A program made the translations under genes and the position numbers. A model generated the notes under the pieces. It ran no database searches. It worked only from the letters and a program-made list of their open reading frames with translations, and was not told where the DNA came from. From an uncultured Planctomycetaceae bacterium (GTDB taxonomy: Bacteria; Planctomycetota; Planctomycetia; Planctomycetales; Planctomycetaceae), in contig CAIQIE010000151.1 in assembly GCA_903871805.1 (NCBI GenBank), positions 1-37,712 on the forward strand: a stretch of 37,712 nt of DNA, given 5' to 3'. Of this stretch, positions 23,940 to 34,159 are shown piece by piece. The number at the start of each line of letters is the position of its first letter. Positions within the stretch are counted from its first letter, which is position 1.

Positions 23940-24851
23940 ATGAAACTCGGTATTTCTATCATCCTGCTGCTGTTGATGATCAGCCTGACTCCCCTGAAGG
24001 CTCAGGAATCAACACAACCCCGGTCAACATTTTCTGACGTGGCTTACGGTTCACACGCCCGGCATGTGCTGGATTTCTGGAAGGCTCCCGGAGATTCCCC
24101 CAGACCTCTGCTTGTCTACATTCACGGAGGTGGCTGGCTGACGGGGGACAAGACAAAAAAGGGTCCGGCCATTCAGCCGTTTCTTGACCGCGGAATTTCC
24201 TTCGCTGCCGTGAATTATCGACTGACACCGGAACATCCTCTGCCGGCGCCCGTTCATGATGCCGCAAGAGCGATTCAGTTTCTGCGAACAAAGGCCGCCG
24301 AATGGAACGTGAATTCCCGCCGAATCGCCTTGACAGGGCCCAGTGCCGGCGCCTGCACCTGCATGTGGCTGCTGCTGCATGATGATCTGGCCGATCCACA
24401 GGCCAGTGATCCAGTGCTCCGTGAATCCACTCGCGTTTGTGCAGCGTCGGTCATGGTTGGGCAGACCTCAATCGATCCCCCGGTGATCCGCGACTGGATG
24501 GGTCCGGCTGTGCTGGAGCATCCCATGATTGCTTATGCCGTCGGCGAACAGTCGATTGAGCCCGTTACGAAGAACTATGCTCGCTATCGCGAGCTCTACA
24601 CAGAATTCTCACCCATCAATCACGTGGATGCGGGCGATCCACCCCTGTTTATGACCTGCAGTGCAGAAATGGATTTGCCAGCAAGAGATGCGGGGCACGG
24701 CATTCATCACCCCATTCACGGCGTCCGGCTTTTTGAAAAATCAAAATCGCTGGGACATGAATGCCATCTGGTGGTTCCCGGGTATTCTCAATCCATGCGG
24801 TATTCGGATGGAAATGACTTTCTGATGAAGTCGCTTCTGGCGGCGGAATAA
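23940..24851 (+). CDS. Secreted alpha/beta hydrolase (esterase/lipase of the HSL-BD-FAE type)
   Basis: A 303-residue exported hydrolase. Residues 1-22 are a signal peptide (LGISIILLLLMISLTPLKA). The oxyanion motif is VYIHGGGWLTGDK (about 54-66), and the nucleophile elbow is TGPSAGACT (G-x-S-x-G) near 124-132. The usual acid falls in the segment CSAEMDLPARDAGHG and the histidine in GHECHLVVPG near 280. The family cleaves ester bonds, for example acetyl groups on polysaccharides, consistent with a planctomycete degrader, but the substrate is unknown. ATG 23940 is chosen because the signal peptide starts there; the open frame reaching back to 23787 runs through the REP-like repeats. Confidence 0.88.
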   Translation: MKLGISIILLLLMISLTPLKAQESTQPRSTFSDVAYGSHARHVLDFWKAPGDSPRPLLVYIHGGGWLTGDKTKKGPAIQPFLDRGISFAAVNYRLTPEHPLPAPVHDAARAIQFLRTKAAEWNVNSRRIALTGPSAGACTCMWLLLHDDLADPQASDPVLRESTRVCAASVMVGQTSIDPPVIRDWMGPAVLEHPMIAYAVGEQSIEPVTKNYARYRELYTEFSPINHVDAGDPPLFMTCSAEMDLPARDAGHGIHHPIHGVRLFEKSKSLGHECHLVVPGYSQSMRYSDGNDFLMKSLLAAE

Positions 24852-24957
24852 GCTTCGCACAGGAAAAAATTTCAGGAACATTTTGCTGCTTCGTCGCCAG
24901 GGCGGCAGGCAGAAAATGCCTCATCGTCAGGAAAAGTAGAAGGACTTCTCGTGTGTT

Positions 24958-26076
24958 TTATCCGCGACCGGCATCTTCACGATTCAGTCGCAGTTGTCCG
25001 CAGGCCGCATCAATATCGGCTCCTTTGCGTTTACGCACAGTGGCCGGGATGCCTCGATGCATCAGGATCTCCAAAAACTGCTGCGTCTGTGGTTCCCTCG
25101 GTGCTGTCATGACCAATTCACTGACTCCGTTCATTGGAATCAGATTCACATGCGCCGTTCGTCCCTGAAGCAGTGACGCCAGTTCTTCAGCATGTCGGGG
25201 CTGATCATTGATGCCTGACAGCAACACGTATTCCCAGGAAATCCTTCGCCCGGTGATTTCGTGATACTCTTCTGCAGCATCCAGAATTTCACGAATGCCG
25301 ATGTTTTTATTGACAGGCACAATCTCCGTGCGCAACTGGTCGTTGGGGGCATGCAACGAGACCGCAAGGTTGTACTGCTGACCCGACTGTGCGAACTCTC
25401 GAATCTTTTCGGGCAGGCCGACTGTCGAGACCGTGATTCGTCTGGCTCCCAGACCAAAGCCATCTTCCGCCGTCAGCAGACTTAAGGCCGTCATCAGCGA
25501 TCGGAAATTGGCCAGAGGCTCACCGATGCCCATCACCACGATGTTGGTGATCTTCTCGTCGTCAGCCATCAGTCGGTGCAGAACCAGCACCTGTTCAAAG
25601 ATTTCGGCAGGAGTCAGGTTGCGTTTCACTCCCCGCAGTCCACTGGCGCAGAAAACGCAGCCCATGGCGCAGCCCACCTGAGTGCTGATGCAGACGGTTC
25701 TGCGGCCCGGGTCACGCATCAGGACACATTCCACCAGTTCCCCATCGTGCAGTCGCAGCAGAAGTTTTTCCGTGCGATCGCCGGCAATCTGATGACCAAC
25801 CGTTTCGAAGGAACAGAAGCGAAACTGCTCCGACAACTGCCGTCGCAGAATCACCGGAAGATCACTCATCTGGTCAAATGCATTGATCCGTCGCTGGATG
25901 AGCCATCTGCGGACCTGCTGAGTGCGAAAGGCCGGGTAACCATGTGCTTTCAGCCAGTCAGCCAGTTCCAGCGCGGAAAGGTCCAGAATGGGGCGCAGTG
26001 CCGCCGGGGACGCCGGTATGTCAGCGGCACTGAGCACTGGAAGGGTGACGTTCTGCGGATCCAACTCTGTCTTCAC
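24958..26076 (-). CDS. rlmN: 23S rRNA (adenine2503-C2)-methyltransferase RlmN
   Basis: A 372-residue radical-SAM enzyme that methylates A2503 of 23S rRNA (and A37 of some tRNAs). The iron-sulfur motif is CAMGCVFC in the segment QVGCAMGCVFCASGLRG (about 134-150). Other family parts are VVMGIGEPLANF, RRITVSTVGLPEKI, NLAVSLHAPNDQLRTEIVPV, WEYVLLSGINDQPRHA, VNLIPMNGV and RKRKGADIDAACGQL, whose cysteine is the methyl-accepting residue. Length is normal. The GTG start overlaps the TGA of the giant DUF4175-like gene upstream (GTGA), so the two are cotranscribed and coupled. Confidence 0.96.
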   Translation of the reverse strand: MKTELDPQNVTLPVLSAADIPASPAALRPILDLSALELADWLKAHGYPAFRTQQVRRWLIQRRINAFDQMSDLPVILRRQLSEQFRFCSFETVGHQIAGDRTEKLLLRLHDGELVECVLMRDPGRRTVCISTQVGCAMGCVFCASGLRGVKRNLTPAEIFEQVLVLHRLMADDEKITNIVVMGIGEPLANFRSLMTALSLLTAEDGFGLGARRITVSTVGLPEKIREFAQSGQQYNLAVSLHAPNDQLRTEIVPVNKNIGIREILDAAEEYHEITGRRISWEYVLLSGINDQPRHAEELASLLQGRTAHVNLIPMNGVSELVMTAPREPQTQQFLEILMHRGIPATVRKRKGADIDAACGQLRLNREDAGRG

Positions 26077-29000
26077 GGCTTTTGATCTGTCTTTCCGGAT
26101 GGGCTTTGATTGCGATTTCGGGCCAGATCACGACGATAACGTCGAATCATTTCCGAATACTCGCTGTCCAGAACGTCGCGTCCGCCATCCTGAACATCGT
26201 TGTCCAGTTGGTCCTGAAGCTGTCCCCACTGGCGTCGGCGCCCCTTCTTTACCGTAGACATCGGGTTGACACCATCGAAGACGGCAGGATTCCCTTCGGA
26301 TTTCGGATCACTGGAAGCCTGACTACTGTCGGCGCTCAGCTGCCCCGGAGAAAATCGATTCGGCAAAGCCCCTTTTGCCGCACTTTGCAGTGACCTGGCC
26401 GCCTTCGCAAGTTGTTGAGGCGAACCGGAAGGACTTTGACCCGGGGATCTACCCTGCCCCTGTTGTGCCTGTCCTTCCGAAGATTTTCCGGCCTGCCCTG
26501 CGGACGTCTTTCCGGATTTCTGCTGCCCATTCATTTGATTTTCTGCAGATGTCTGGTCTCCGGGCTGCTGTCCTGGCTGCCCTTCCCCGGACGACTGTTC
26601 CGGTTGGCTCGCCGAGGCCTGCGGATTGTCGCCAGGCTGTCCCTGCTGTGGTTGGCCCTCGCCTGGCTGACCGTCCGCGCCTGCTTCCTGAGCATTCGGT
26701 TCGGTCTGTGCAGATGCGGCTTCCTGATTCATCAGCTCAGCGGCTTTCTGCAGACTCTGCAGAGCATCTCCGACACTTTCACCAACGTCTGCCGGAACAG
26801 GGTTTCCCGGATCGCGGTATCCCTGCGCGGCCTGTTGGGCCAGCTGCGCCGCCCGCTGCAGTTGGCTGGCAGCTTCCTGTGCCGACTGACCTGCCTGCTG
26901 CAGTTGTGTATTCTGCAAATTGTCAGAGGCCTGGTTGCCACTGGCGGCACCCTGCTGCGCGGCCTGCGCAGCGTCTCTGGAAGGTGCTGCGAGGTTCTGC
27001 ATTCCCAGGGCCGGGCTATTGAGCCGCTCTGCAAGATCCTGAAGCGAAGCGGGAATCTGTGCGGCCTGATCTGCCACATTCCGCTGCGCCTGCTGCTGCG
27101 TGGCAATCTGCGCCGCACTGTCATTCTGAATCTGGCGGAAGGAGTCAGCGAGTCGGTTCAGATCGTCGCGCTGCCGCAGAAGCTGCGCCTGCCGATCCTG
27201 CAGTTCCGGGGAATTGAGCTGGTCAGCGGCCTGTGATGAGTCACCAGCGGAATTTCGCATTCGTTCGGCCGCTTTCTGAAACTGTCCGGCCTGGGCACTT
27301 TGCATCGCTTCTGCGGCCCGTTGCGCTGCCTGCTCAGCACTGTTTCCGGCGCCATTTGTAAGCTTCGAGTCTGCCTTCAGTGCCTCGGCCTGCTCACGAG
27401 CTGCCTCGGTTAACTGCTCAAGCTGTTCCAGCAGGTTTTCGGCGACCTCCCTGGCTTTCGTGGCTTCCGACGCCTTTGTCGACTTTGCTGCGGACTCACC
27501 AGGTGTTCCGTTTGGGCTGCGTGGCATGCCGGCATCCCCTTCATTCTGCGGAGCCGCTTCAGCCTGCGATTGCTTTGGTGATGCCGGTTCACCACGATCC
27601 CCGTTTTCCGCTCGGGCTTGTACCGCGTCTTTGTCGGCCTGCGGCATCGTGCTGCTGTCTGCTGCGTTCTGCGGGGGACGATTGTCGTTCCCGCCGCGGT
27701 TCTGAGCCAGCTGTTCAATCCGTTCAGAAATCTGCTTCAGCTGCTGTGCTGTCTCAGCGGATTTCTGCGACAGTTCCTGTCGGCGCGTGTTCTGTGAGTC
27801 AAGAGCCTGCTGTTCGGCAGCCCTCGCAATGTCATTGACCGGCATGGTCGGATCCTGTGGTATCAGTTCAGCAGGTTTCGAAAGCTGTTTTGCTGTGGCA
27901 TTCAAATCCTGCTGTGCGGCCTGAAGACTTTTTTGCGGTGTTGCCAGATTTCCCTGCCGCAAATCCCGAATGGCTTCGTCCAGCGGCTGAAGATTTGGCC
28001 TGGTGACCTCCTTTGCCTGCTGTTCCACCTGTTGCCCAATCTGTTCGGCCTGCTGTCGGGCCTGCTGCAGTTCATTGGCCAGGGCGTCCGCGTCATGGCT
28101 GGCATCCCGCGCTTCTTCTGACACTCCTTCGGCAAGCTGCTGCTGCTGCTGAGCGAGTTGCTGCAATTGTTCGGCGGCTTCTGCGGCCTGATTCAACTGA
28201 GCCTCACGTGCCGCCTGAAGCAGTTCCTTCCGACGCTGCAGCAATGAGTTCAGATCCTCACTGAGTTCCAGCTGGTCAGATTGCAGACGCTGCTGCTGCT
28301 GATTCAGCTCCTGATGAAACTCCTGCGGTGATTGCCCGTCTTCAGGCTTTCCGCTTTCGCGTTTCCGGCGAAACTCGTCCGAATCTTCTGCAAGCTTCTG
28401 AGCGTCCAATGCCAGTCGATTCAGTTCTGCCAGTTCCTGTTCCAGCTGGGCCGCTTTCTGAATTTCGTCCGTGGCTCGATTGAGGTCCTCTCGAATTCGG
28501 TTGAGCTCATTGCTGGCGTCCTGCAGGTTCTGTGCTGCGGGGTCAGCTTCTGCCACGGCGGCCTGATCCAGTTTTTCGGGGACGTTTTCACGTACCTGCT
28601 GCGCCAGCGCCGACAGCCTGGTGGCCTGCTTCTGCATCAACGGGTGTTGCCCCACTTCTTCAGCCAGCTTCTGCAGCGTGTTGCCCTGCGTCTGTTCCTT
28701 TTCGCTTAAGGCTCGCACCTCGTCACGAACGTCCTGTTTCCAGTCACGCTGCGCCTGTTCACGCAGTTGCGCCGCCGTCACGGCATCCTGACCAAGTTGC
28801 TCGGCAAGCTTTCGCAGCGAATCCACAAGCTGCTGATCTGCTTCCCGCAGGGCTTTTTGTCCGAGCGGTTCTGCGTTGTCCGAGATGCGAAGGATCCATG
28901 GTCCGGCCCAGACCACTTGCGGCCCGGGCTCCGGTCGCTCATCTGCGGCTCGGACCCGAAATTCAACCGTATCGCCATGAGTCAGAGATAACGTTCGGAG

Positions 29001-30557
29001 ATCAATGTGGAATTCGTGCGAAACTGTCGTTGCGCCGCGCTGCATCGGAACCGCAGGCTGCACGCGCAGGGCATCCTGATTCTTTCGAAACTGCAGTTCC
29101 AGCAAGCCGACACCAATATCGTCGGTCGCCATGCTGTTCAGAGGAACCACGTCGTCAGGACGCACTTCCAGACCATCAGACACTCCCGTCACTTTCAGGA
29201 CGGGCGGAGTATCCCGGCTGACGGTCAGCCGTCGATCGGTCATTTCTGAATTCTGCAGCCCATATTCGTCAGTGGCATGGAATTCGAACTGACCGCTTCC
29301 CGTGGCCTGCATACGAATCAGGGCTGCCAGACCATCAGGTGACAGGACTATGTCGGCCGTGGGCGGCTGGTCATCAGCGCGATCACGCTGGGCACCCATT
29401 CTGACGCCACTGGCAGCTGCGGCAATCTCCTCGGGCAGCAGCGATCCGTTTTCTCCCGGAACCATCTCTTCGCCAGTGACTGCAACGGATTCTCTGATCG
29501 GCTGATAATTTTGCCAGGCAAGTTCGACAGTCCTGATCGGCTTGCTGAAGCTCAGCTGGATTTCCAAAGCGCTGCGTTCAAAAACAAGGATTTCGCCGAC
29601 CACGCCATCCACGGTCTGAATCGGACGTCCCGTGTAGGCCGGCGGCGTTTCAATCAGAGTCGCCCCCAGAATTCGTGGGGGATCCGCGACAACCAACGAA
29701 TACCACTCAGTCGCAGCACCACCGCCGGTCACACGATACTGCACCGTCTGCCGGGCATCCTGAAGCCGACCGTGATACTGTTGTTTGTTTTCATCCCAGG
29801 CCATCGGTATCAGTTCGCTGCGGTCGTCACTTGTACGCAATTCGACAGTGACGTCGTCAGGTCGCACGCCGATCCTTCCGTTTCTCCAGCGAGGAATTGC
29901 GGCAAAGGATACATCGGTGCCTGTGGCAACAATGCGATCGGCATCCGGGATTTCGAAAAACAGATTCGTCGGTGCTGCCAGATTTGCAAATGGCATCAGC
30001 AGTCGCTGAATCAGCAGTCGTGATCCTTCAGGCCACATCAGCAAGGGAGCCATGGTGATCAGCAGACTGACAGCCGCCACGCTTGCGCGATGCACGACCG
30101 GCTGCACCTGAATCACATCTGCAGGACGAATGCTTCCCACCCGCGACTGAACCTGCTGCTGCAGTCTCTGCTGCATCAGTGGAGATCCGGCTTCCGAGGC
30201 GGTGATATCCATTCGATTCAGAGAAATCAGTGTGGCCATCGCTTCGTGCAGATCCGGAAAGCGAAGGTCAACCGCCGCACCAAGTTCTTCTGGTGCAGCG
30301 GAGGTGAGCAGCGGGAGGATGAGTCGCCTGGCAAACACAACGGCCGTCAGCAGTGCAGACGTTGCCAGCAGGATGCAGCGCAGTACGCCGGGAAGAACCA
30401 CGAGAAAGTCGAGCAGGCAGGAGACCAGCAGGCAGAACGCAGCCATGCTGACCACATCGGCGCATCCACGAAAGAAAGAGTAAATTCGAATCCGCCGCTG
30501 GCATTGCCCCAGTAGCTTCTGAATCGCCGGTATCCGCAAAAGCACACCTGAAGACAT
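26073..30557 (-). CDS. Giant glutamine-rich coiled-coil protein, DUF4175-like
   Basis: A 1494-residue membrane-anchored protein. Two hydrophobic segments at about 35-85 and another near 155-175 give an N-terminal membrane part. Residues about 190-560 contain beta-rich, Ig-like segments (WSLVVADPPRIL-type, VTGVSDGLEVRPDDVVPLN, LELQFRKNQDALRV). From about 570 to 1440 the protein is built of Gln/Ala/Glu-rich heptad-like helix (QLAQQQQQLAEGV, RAAQLAQQAAQG), then a Gly/Pro/Gln/Ser-rich low-complexity segment (GQPGEGQPQQGQPGDN), and a basic end with RRRQWGQLQDQLDNDVQDGG and EYSEMIRRYRRDLARN. The layout matches planctomycete DUF4175-family proteins, typically near BatA/VWA-type genes, with an envelope or structural role suspected but unproven. 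GGAGCTGGAAG stands ahead of the ATG. Confidence 0.85.
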   Translation of the reverse strand: MSSGVLLRIPAIQKLLGQCQRRIRIYSFFRGCADVVSMAAFCLLVSCLLDFLVVLPGVLRCILLATSALLTAVVFARRLILPLLTSAAPEELGAAVDLRFPDLHEAMATLISLNRMDITASEAGSPLMQQRLQQQVQSRVGSIRPADVIQVQPVVHRASVAAVSLLITMAPLLMWPEGSRLLIQRLLMPFANLAAPTNLFFEIPDADRIVATGTDVSFAAIPRWRNGRIGVRPDDVTVELRTSDDRSELIPMAWDENKQQYHGRLQDARQTVQYRVTGGGAATEWYSLVVADPPRILGATLIETPPAYTGRPIQTVDGVVGEILVFERSALEIQLSFSKPIRTVELAWQNYQPIRESVAVTGEEMVPGENGSLLPEEIAAAASGVRMGAQRDRADDQPPTADIVLSPDGLAALIRMQATGSGQFEFHATDEYGLQNSEMTDRRLTVSRDTPPVLKVTGVSDGLEVRPDDVVPLNSMATDDIGVGLLELQFRKNQDALRVQPAVPMQRGATTVSHEFHIDLRTLSLTHGDTVEFRVRAADERPEPGPQVVWAGPWILRISDNAEPLGQKALREADQQLVDSLRKLAEQLGQDAVTAAQLREQAQRDWKQDVRDEVRALSEKEQTQGNTLQKLAEEVGQHPLMQKQATRLSALAQQVRENVPEKLDQAAVAEADPAAQNLQDASNELNRIREDLNRATDEIQKAAQLEQELAELNRLALDAQKLAEDSDEFRRKRESGKPEDGQSPQEFHQELNQQQQRLQSDQLELSEDLNSLLQRRKELLQAAREAQLNQAAEAAEQLQQLAQQQQQLAEGVSEEARDASHDADALANELQQARQQAEQIGQQVEQQAKEVTRPNLQPLDEAIRDLRQGNLATPQKSLQAAQQDLNATAKQLSKPAELIPQDPTMPVNDIARAAEQQALDSQNTRRQELSQKSAETAQQLKQISERIEQLAQNRGGNDNRPPQNAADSSTMPQADKDAVQARAENGDRGEPASPKQSQAEAAPQNEGDAGMPRSPNGTPGESAAKSTKASEATKAREVAENLLEQLEQLTEAAREQAEALKADSKLTNGAGNSAEQAAQRAAEAMQSAQAGQFQKAAERMRNSAGDSSQAADQLNSPELQDRQAQLLRQRDDLNRLADSFRQIQNDSAAQIATQQQAQRNVADQAAQIPASLQDLAERLNSPALGMQNLAAPSRDAAQAAQQGAASGNQASDNLQNTQLQQAGQSAQEAASQLQRAAQLAQQAAQGYRDPGNPVPADVGESVGDALQSLQKAAELMNQEAASAQTEPNAQEAGADGQPGEGQPQQGQPGDNPQASASQPEQSSGEGQPGQQPGDQTSAENQMNGQQKSGKTSAGQAGKSSEGQAQQGQGRSPGQSPSGSPQQLAKAARSLQSAAKGALPNRFSPGQLSADSSQASSDPKSEGNPAVFDGVNPMSTVKKGRRRQWGQLQDQLDNDVQDGGRDVLDSEYSEMIRRYRRDLARNRNQSPSGKTDQKP

Positions 30558-31039
30558 CTTCCAGCTCCCGCCATTCGCCAGGCGAAAAAACGCCCCTCTT
30601 GCACAGTCGTTTAGAAAGCCGCTTTAGATTCGCCCGCAATTCAGGAAACATCCTCAGTCCCCTGTCCGGCAGTCTACCGTCGGAAGATGCGGAATTGCCA
30701 TGGAATCCGGAAATTTCCGAGTCTGGATGAGCCGATTCGAGGCTCGGGACGCGACTGGCTGCACTTTTCCGACCAGTCCTGCGAAACCAATAATCTCCGG
30801 CGTTTCGCCGCGACGGTTTTTGACGGCTCCCGTTTCGTCGTATGCGTCTTATGATACACTCAGGAAGCAACCGGTATTCCGCCAACTGCGGACGCTATTG
30901 CTTCCCTGGTTTCGCCCAGTCCACGGAATTTCGCACGGAAGTCCGCGTTATGGCAATCCAGAACGCTCACCGATGAAACGGAAATGACGGCCTGACTTCC
31001 CTCCGGACGTTCTTCATCTGACCGAAAGTTTCAAACAAC
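30558..31039. other. Divergent promoter region between the DUF4175-like and CRTAC1-like genes
   Basis: No gene is supported; the minus-strand frame reaching in from 30268 is a shadow of the giant gene. A TTGACG hexamer at 30820-30825 and TATGAT at 30850-30855 stand 24 bases apart, too far for an ordinary sigma-70 promoter, so neither is called. Both flanking genes must be transcribed from here. Confidence 0.35.
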
Positions 31040-34000
31040 GTGACGCCTCGCCGAAACACCCTACAGAAGTTGCTGATACCTGCAGCAGTCGTCGGAACAG
31101 CAGTTGGGCTGTGGTTTATGATCCACCTTCGTCAGGAATCGAAACGTGCACGCATTGCAGAAGAAACTCAGCGCGACGTCGAGGCACTGATTGCGCGGGC
31201 CGAACACGCGTCACAGCAGGGAAGCGATGCTGCCGCAGCAAAGCACTACGAAAAGGTCCTTGCTCTGGATCCGGACAATGTCAAAGCGCTGCTGTTCCTT
31301 GCGGCAGTTGCGCAGCAAAATGGTCAACCAAATGATGCAAAGTTGCTGCTTGCCCGCGTCACCAACACCACAGATCAGTTTGCGGCCACAGCAAAGTTTC
31401 TGGAAGGAACCATCGCCCTGGAAGAACATCAGGCGCGAACAGCCGAAGCCCTGTTGAAAGAAGCACATCGGATTCGTCCCGCATGGATTCCACCGCTTCG
31501 CGAACTGCTTCAGCTCTATTCGCTGCAGCTTCGCGATCGGGAGCTGACGGCAACGCTGGAACAACTTCAGGAACTCAGACCACTCACCCCTCAGGAACTG
31601 GCCACAAAACTGCTCGCCGGTCGCCCGCTTGTGGAAGCGACGCTGGCCGTGAAGAGGCTCGAAGCCTTCACATCAAAGGATCCACAGGATATTCACAGTG
31701 CTGTTGCCCTGCTTCGCAGTTATCTCGATGAAAATGAAGATCAGAAGGCCACTGAATTGCTGACAACGTTTGCGTCACTGGAAGCTGGCAGCCCGGACCT
31801 GCAGGCGATTCGCGCGTTGCTTCAGGAACGCAGGGGAGTCACAACGCTGACAAGCCCCTTTACGGCTCAGTTGCTACTGAATCAGCAGGCTGCGACAGAA
31901 GCGTGGGAGGTGGCGCTGCAACGAGCTGTCCGAAACATGGAAACTGAACAGGCGTTGCAGATTGCACAGTACCTGATGACACGGCAGCCGTTTTCCACAA
32001 CAGCCAGTCACGCATTGGCTCTGGCATGGGAACACTGCGGAAACAAGACGGCCGCAGCGCGGCAGCATGACATCACCCGACATCTGGATCAAATCGAACT
32101 GCTCGCCTACCGGATGTTTCGCCCACAGGCTCAGATACCGGAAATGGCACTTCCCGTGATGCTGGAAATTGCCGATCACCTGCAGGCGATTGAGCGGAGT
32201 GACGACAGTCAGCAGTGGCTGCAGGCTGCAAGTCGGATAATGCCCGCAGATCAGACTGTGCAGTCTCGTCTGAAAAGTCTCTCCGAGACCTCACAGAAAT
32301 CCGTGCTGCCTGCAGGAGTTGCCCCCGTCGTCGTATCTCCTCCGTCTGTACCACCGCTGGTCCTGACGGTGTCGTCCCCTGCTGCTTCAGATGCGAGAGT
32401 GGTTTCAAATGATGCGGTATGGAACTTTCAGGACGTCGCCGCCGAGGTGGGACTGACGTTCACCTACCATAACGGAGAGAGTCCCGGAAAGAGAATCCTG
32501 GAAACAGTCGGTGGCGGTTCCGCAGTACTGGATCTGGATGGCGACCTCTGGCCGGATCTCTATTTTCCCCAGGGACAGTACGCTGATGATGCAGGGCAGA
32601 ATATTCAGCAGAACGAATCACAGAACCCAGCCAGAGATGCTATTCAAAGACCGGTTCTGACGGATCAGATATTTCGTAATCGCCAGGGAGTGTCCTTCCA
32701 TGATGTGACCGTGCCGTCCGGTATCCACGAAACCTCACACAGCCTTGCGGCAACCGTTGGGGACTTCGACAGCGATGGATTTCCGGATGTCTTTGTGGCC
32801 AACGTCGGCTCGTGTCGCCTTTATCACAACGCAGGCGACGGAACCTTTCAGGATGTCACTCCTGCTCAGATCAACGCAAACCAGAATTGCAGCAGTGGCG
32901 CCTGCTTCGCAGACCTGAATGCTGATGGGTTGCCCGAGTTGTTTGTGCTGAATTATGTAGAAGACTGGAATCGTCGCTGCGTCAACAGTGAAGGTCAGTT
33001 TGCGACCTGCGATCCAAGAGAACTGAAGCCGGCCATCAACCGTCTGTATCAGAATCTTGGTGATGGTGAGTTTCAGGACATTACGGACAGTTCGGGCTTG
33101 TCGGCGATTCCCGGGCGCGCACTTGGAGTCATTGCGGCAGATCTGAACGGTGACGGCGGAACAGAACTCTTCGTGGCCAATGACGGAATGCCCAATACTC
33201 TGCTGACAGTTGAATCGCCAGTACCAGCCGATCAGTCGCTTCGGCTGAAGAATATTGCAGTACAGTCAGGCGTTGCAGTTCCGGAATCAGGACGCGCGCA
33301 TGCCGGAATGGGTGTCGCCCTTGCAGATTTCGATGCCAATGGGCTCCCGGATCTGTTCGTGACAAATTTCTACAGGGAGCAGAACACGCTTTATCAGGGG
33401 ATCGCTCCCGGTTTGTTCCTTGATGCCTCACTTCGGTCCGGACTGGGCCCCCCAAGCCTGCCCTACCTCGGCTTTGGGACTCAGGCCATCGATGTTGAAG
33501 GCGACGGAGATTCCGACATCGTAATTCTCAACGGAGACATTGACGATTATTCAGCCACCGGGCGTCCATGGAAAATGCCGATCACGGCCTTTAGAAATGC
33601 CGGCAACGGACAATTTGATGAAATGACTGGCCGCTGTGGAACCGACTTTGCGCAGCCAATGCTTGGGCGTGGCCTGAGTCTGGCAGATTTGAATGGCGAT
33701 CTGGCAGATGATCTGATCGCTGTGCGACACGATGGCCCGGTGCGGTTGCTGCAAAACCGGACCCCGCAAAAACGACCGGGAATCTGCCTGCGATTTGTCG
33801 GCCGTTCAGCACTGCGGGACGGCCGCAGTATCTCGGTAAACTGGCAGACTTCGGATCACACAGAAATCATATGGCTGGCCGCTGGCAGCGGCTTTTCTGC
33901 CAGTAACGAACAGAGCGTGCGACGGCACACCACTGAAGGTGCGACAACGGCACTGGATGTCCACTGGGGACACCGTGCAGCGCGGTTAGTGCTGGAAAAA

Positions 34001-34069
34001 ACTTTTCTGCACGGTGCGCTTTGGGAACAGCCAGACGCCAAATTCGGCTTTTTGCCACTTGTCCGCTGA
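31040..34069 (+). CDS. CRTAC1-like protein with TPR, FG-GAP and ASPIC/UnbV regions
   Basis: A 1009-residue, probably envelope-bound protein. Residues 10-28 form a hydrophobic anchor (LLIPAAVVGTAVGLWFMIH). Residues about 40-410 are TPR-like helices (AAAKHYEKVLALDPDNVKAL, AEALLKEAHRIRPAW). Residues about 460-905 carry FG-GAP/VCBS-type calcium-binding repeats: SAVLDLDGDLWPDLYF, VGDFDSDGFPDVFVANVG, FADLNADGLPELFVLN, AADLNGDGGTELFVAND, ALADFDANGLPDLFVTN, DVEGDGDSDIVILNGD and LADLNGDLADDLIAV. The C-terminal 100 residues match the ASPIC/UnbV domain in shortened form. The combination is abundant in planctomycetes; cell-surface adhesion or protein binding is inferred. The start is GTG with a poor ribosome site; no better in-frame start is visible. 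Confidence 0.85.
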   Translation: MTPRRNTLQKLLIPAAVVGTAVGLWFMIHLRQESKRARIAEETQRDVEALIARAEHASQQGSDAAAAKHYEKVLALDPDNVKALLFLAAVAQQNGQPNDAKLLLARVTNTTDQFAATAKFLEGTIALEEHQARTAEALLKEAHRIRPAWIPPLRELLQLYSLQLRDRELTATLEQLQELRPLTPQELATKLLAGRPLVEATLAVKRLEAFTSKDPQDIHSAVALLRSYLDENEDQKATELLTTFASLEAGSPDLQAIRALLQERRGVTTLTSPFTAQLLLNQQAATEAWEVALQRAVRNMETEQALQIAQYLMTRQPFSTTASHALALAWEHCGNKTAAARQHDITRHLDQIELLAYRMFRPQAQIPEMALPVMLEIADHLQAIERSDDSQQWLQAASRIMPADQTVQSRLKSLSETSQKSVLPAGVAPVVVSPPSVPPLVLTVSSPAASDARVVSNDAVWNFQDVAAEVGLTFTYHNGESPGKRILETVGGGSAVLDLDGDLWPDLYFPQGQYADDAGQNIQQNESQNPARDAIQRPVLTDQIFRNRQGVSFHDVTVPSGIHETSHSLAATVGDFDSDGFPDVFVANVGSCRLYHNAGDGTFQDVTPAQINANQNCSSGACFADLNADGLPELFVLNYVEDWNRRCVNSEGQFATCDPRELKPAINRLYQNLGDGEFQDITDSSGLSAIPGRALGVIAADLNGDGGTELFVANDGMPNTLLTVESPVPADQSLRLKNIAVQSGVAVPESGRAHAGMGVALADFDANGLPDLFVTNFYREQNTLYQGIAPGLFLDASLRSGLGPPSLPYLGFGTQAIDVEGDGDSDIVILNGDIDDYSATGRPWKMPITAFRNAGNGQFDEMTGRCGTDFAQPMLGRGLSLADLNGDLADDLIAVRHDGPVRLLQNRTPQKRPGICLRFVGRSALRDGRSISVNWQTSDHTEIIWLAAGSGFSASNEQSVRRHTTEGATTALDVHWGHRAARLVLEKTFLHGALWEQPDAKFGFLPLVR

Positions 34070-34159
34070 ATTTACCCTCAGAAAAGTTTTTTCAATGGTC
34101 AGATGAACAGTTTTCAATCAAATAATGCCGAATGATTAAGCAAAACTGCCTGCTATTTA

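Noticed and set aside
26412-27236. Long + strand frames over the giant gene with leucine/arginine-rich products that look like membrane helices
   Set aside because: They are produced by the Gln/Ala-rich codons of the minus-strand gene read in antisense; no ribosome site or family motif.
30820-30855. TTGACG and TATGAT hexamers as a promoter for the CRTAC1-like gene
   Set aside because: The spacer is 24 bases, far from the 16-18 expected, so the pair is not called.
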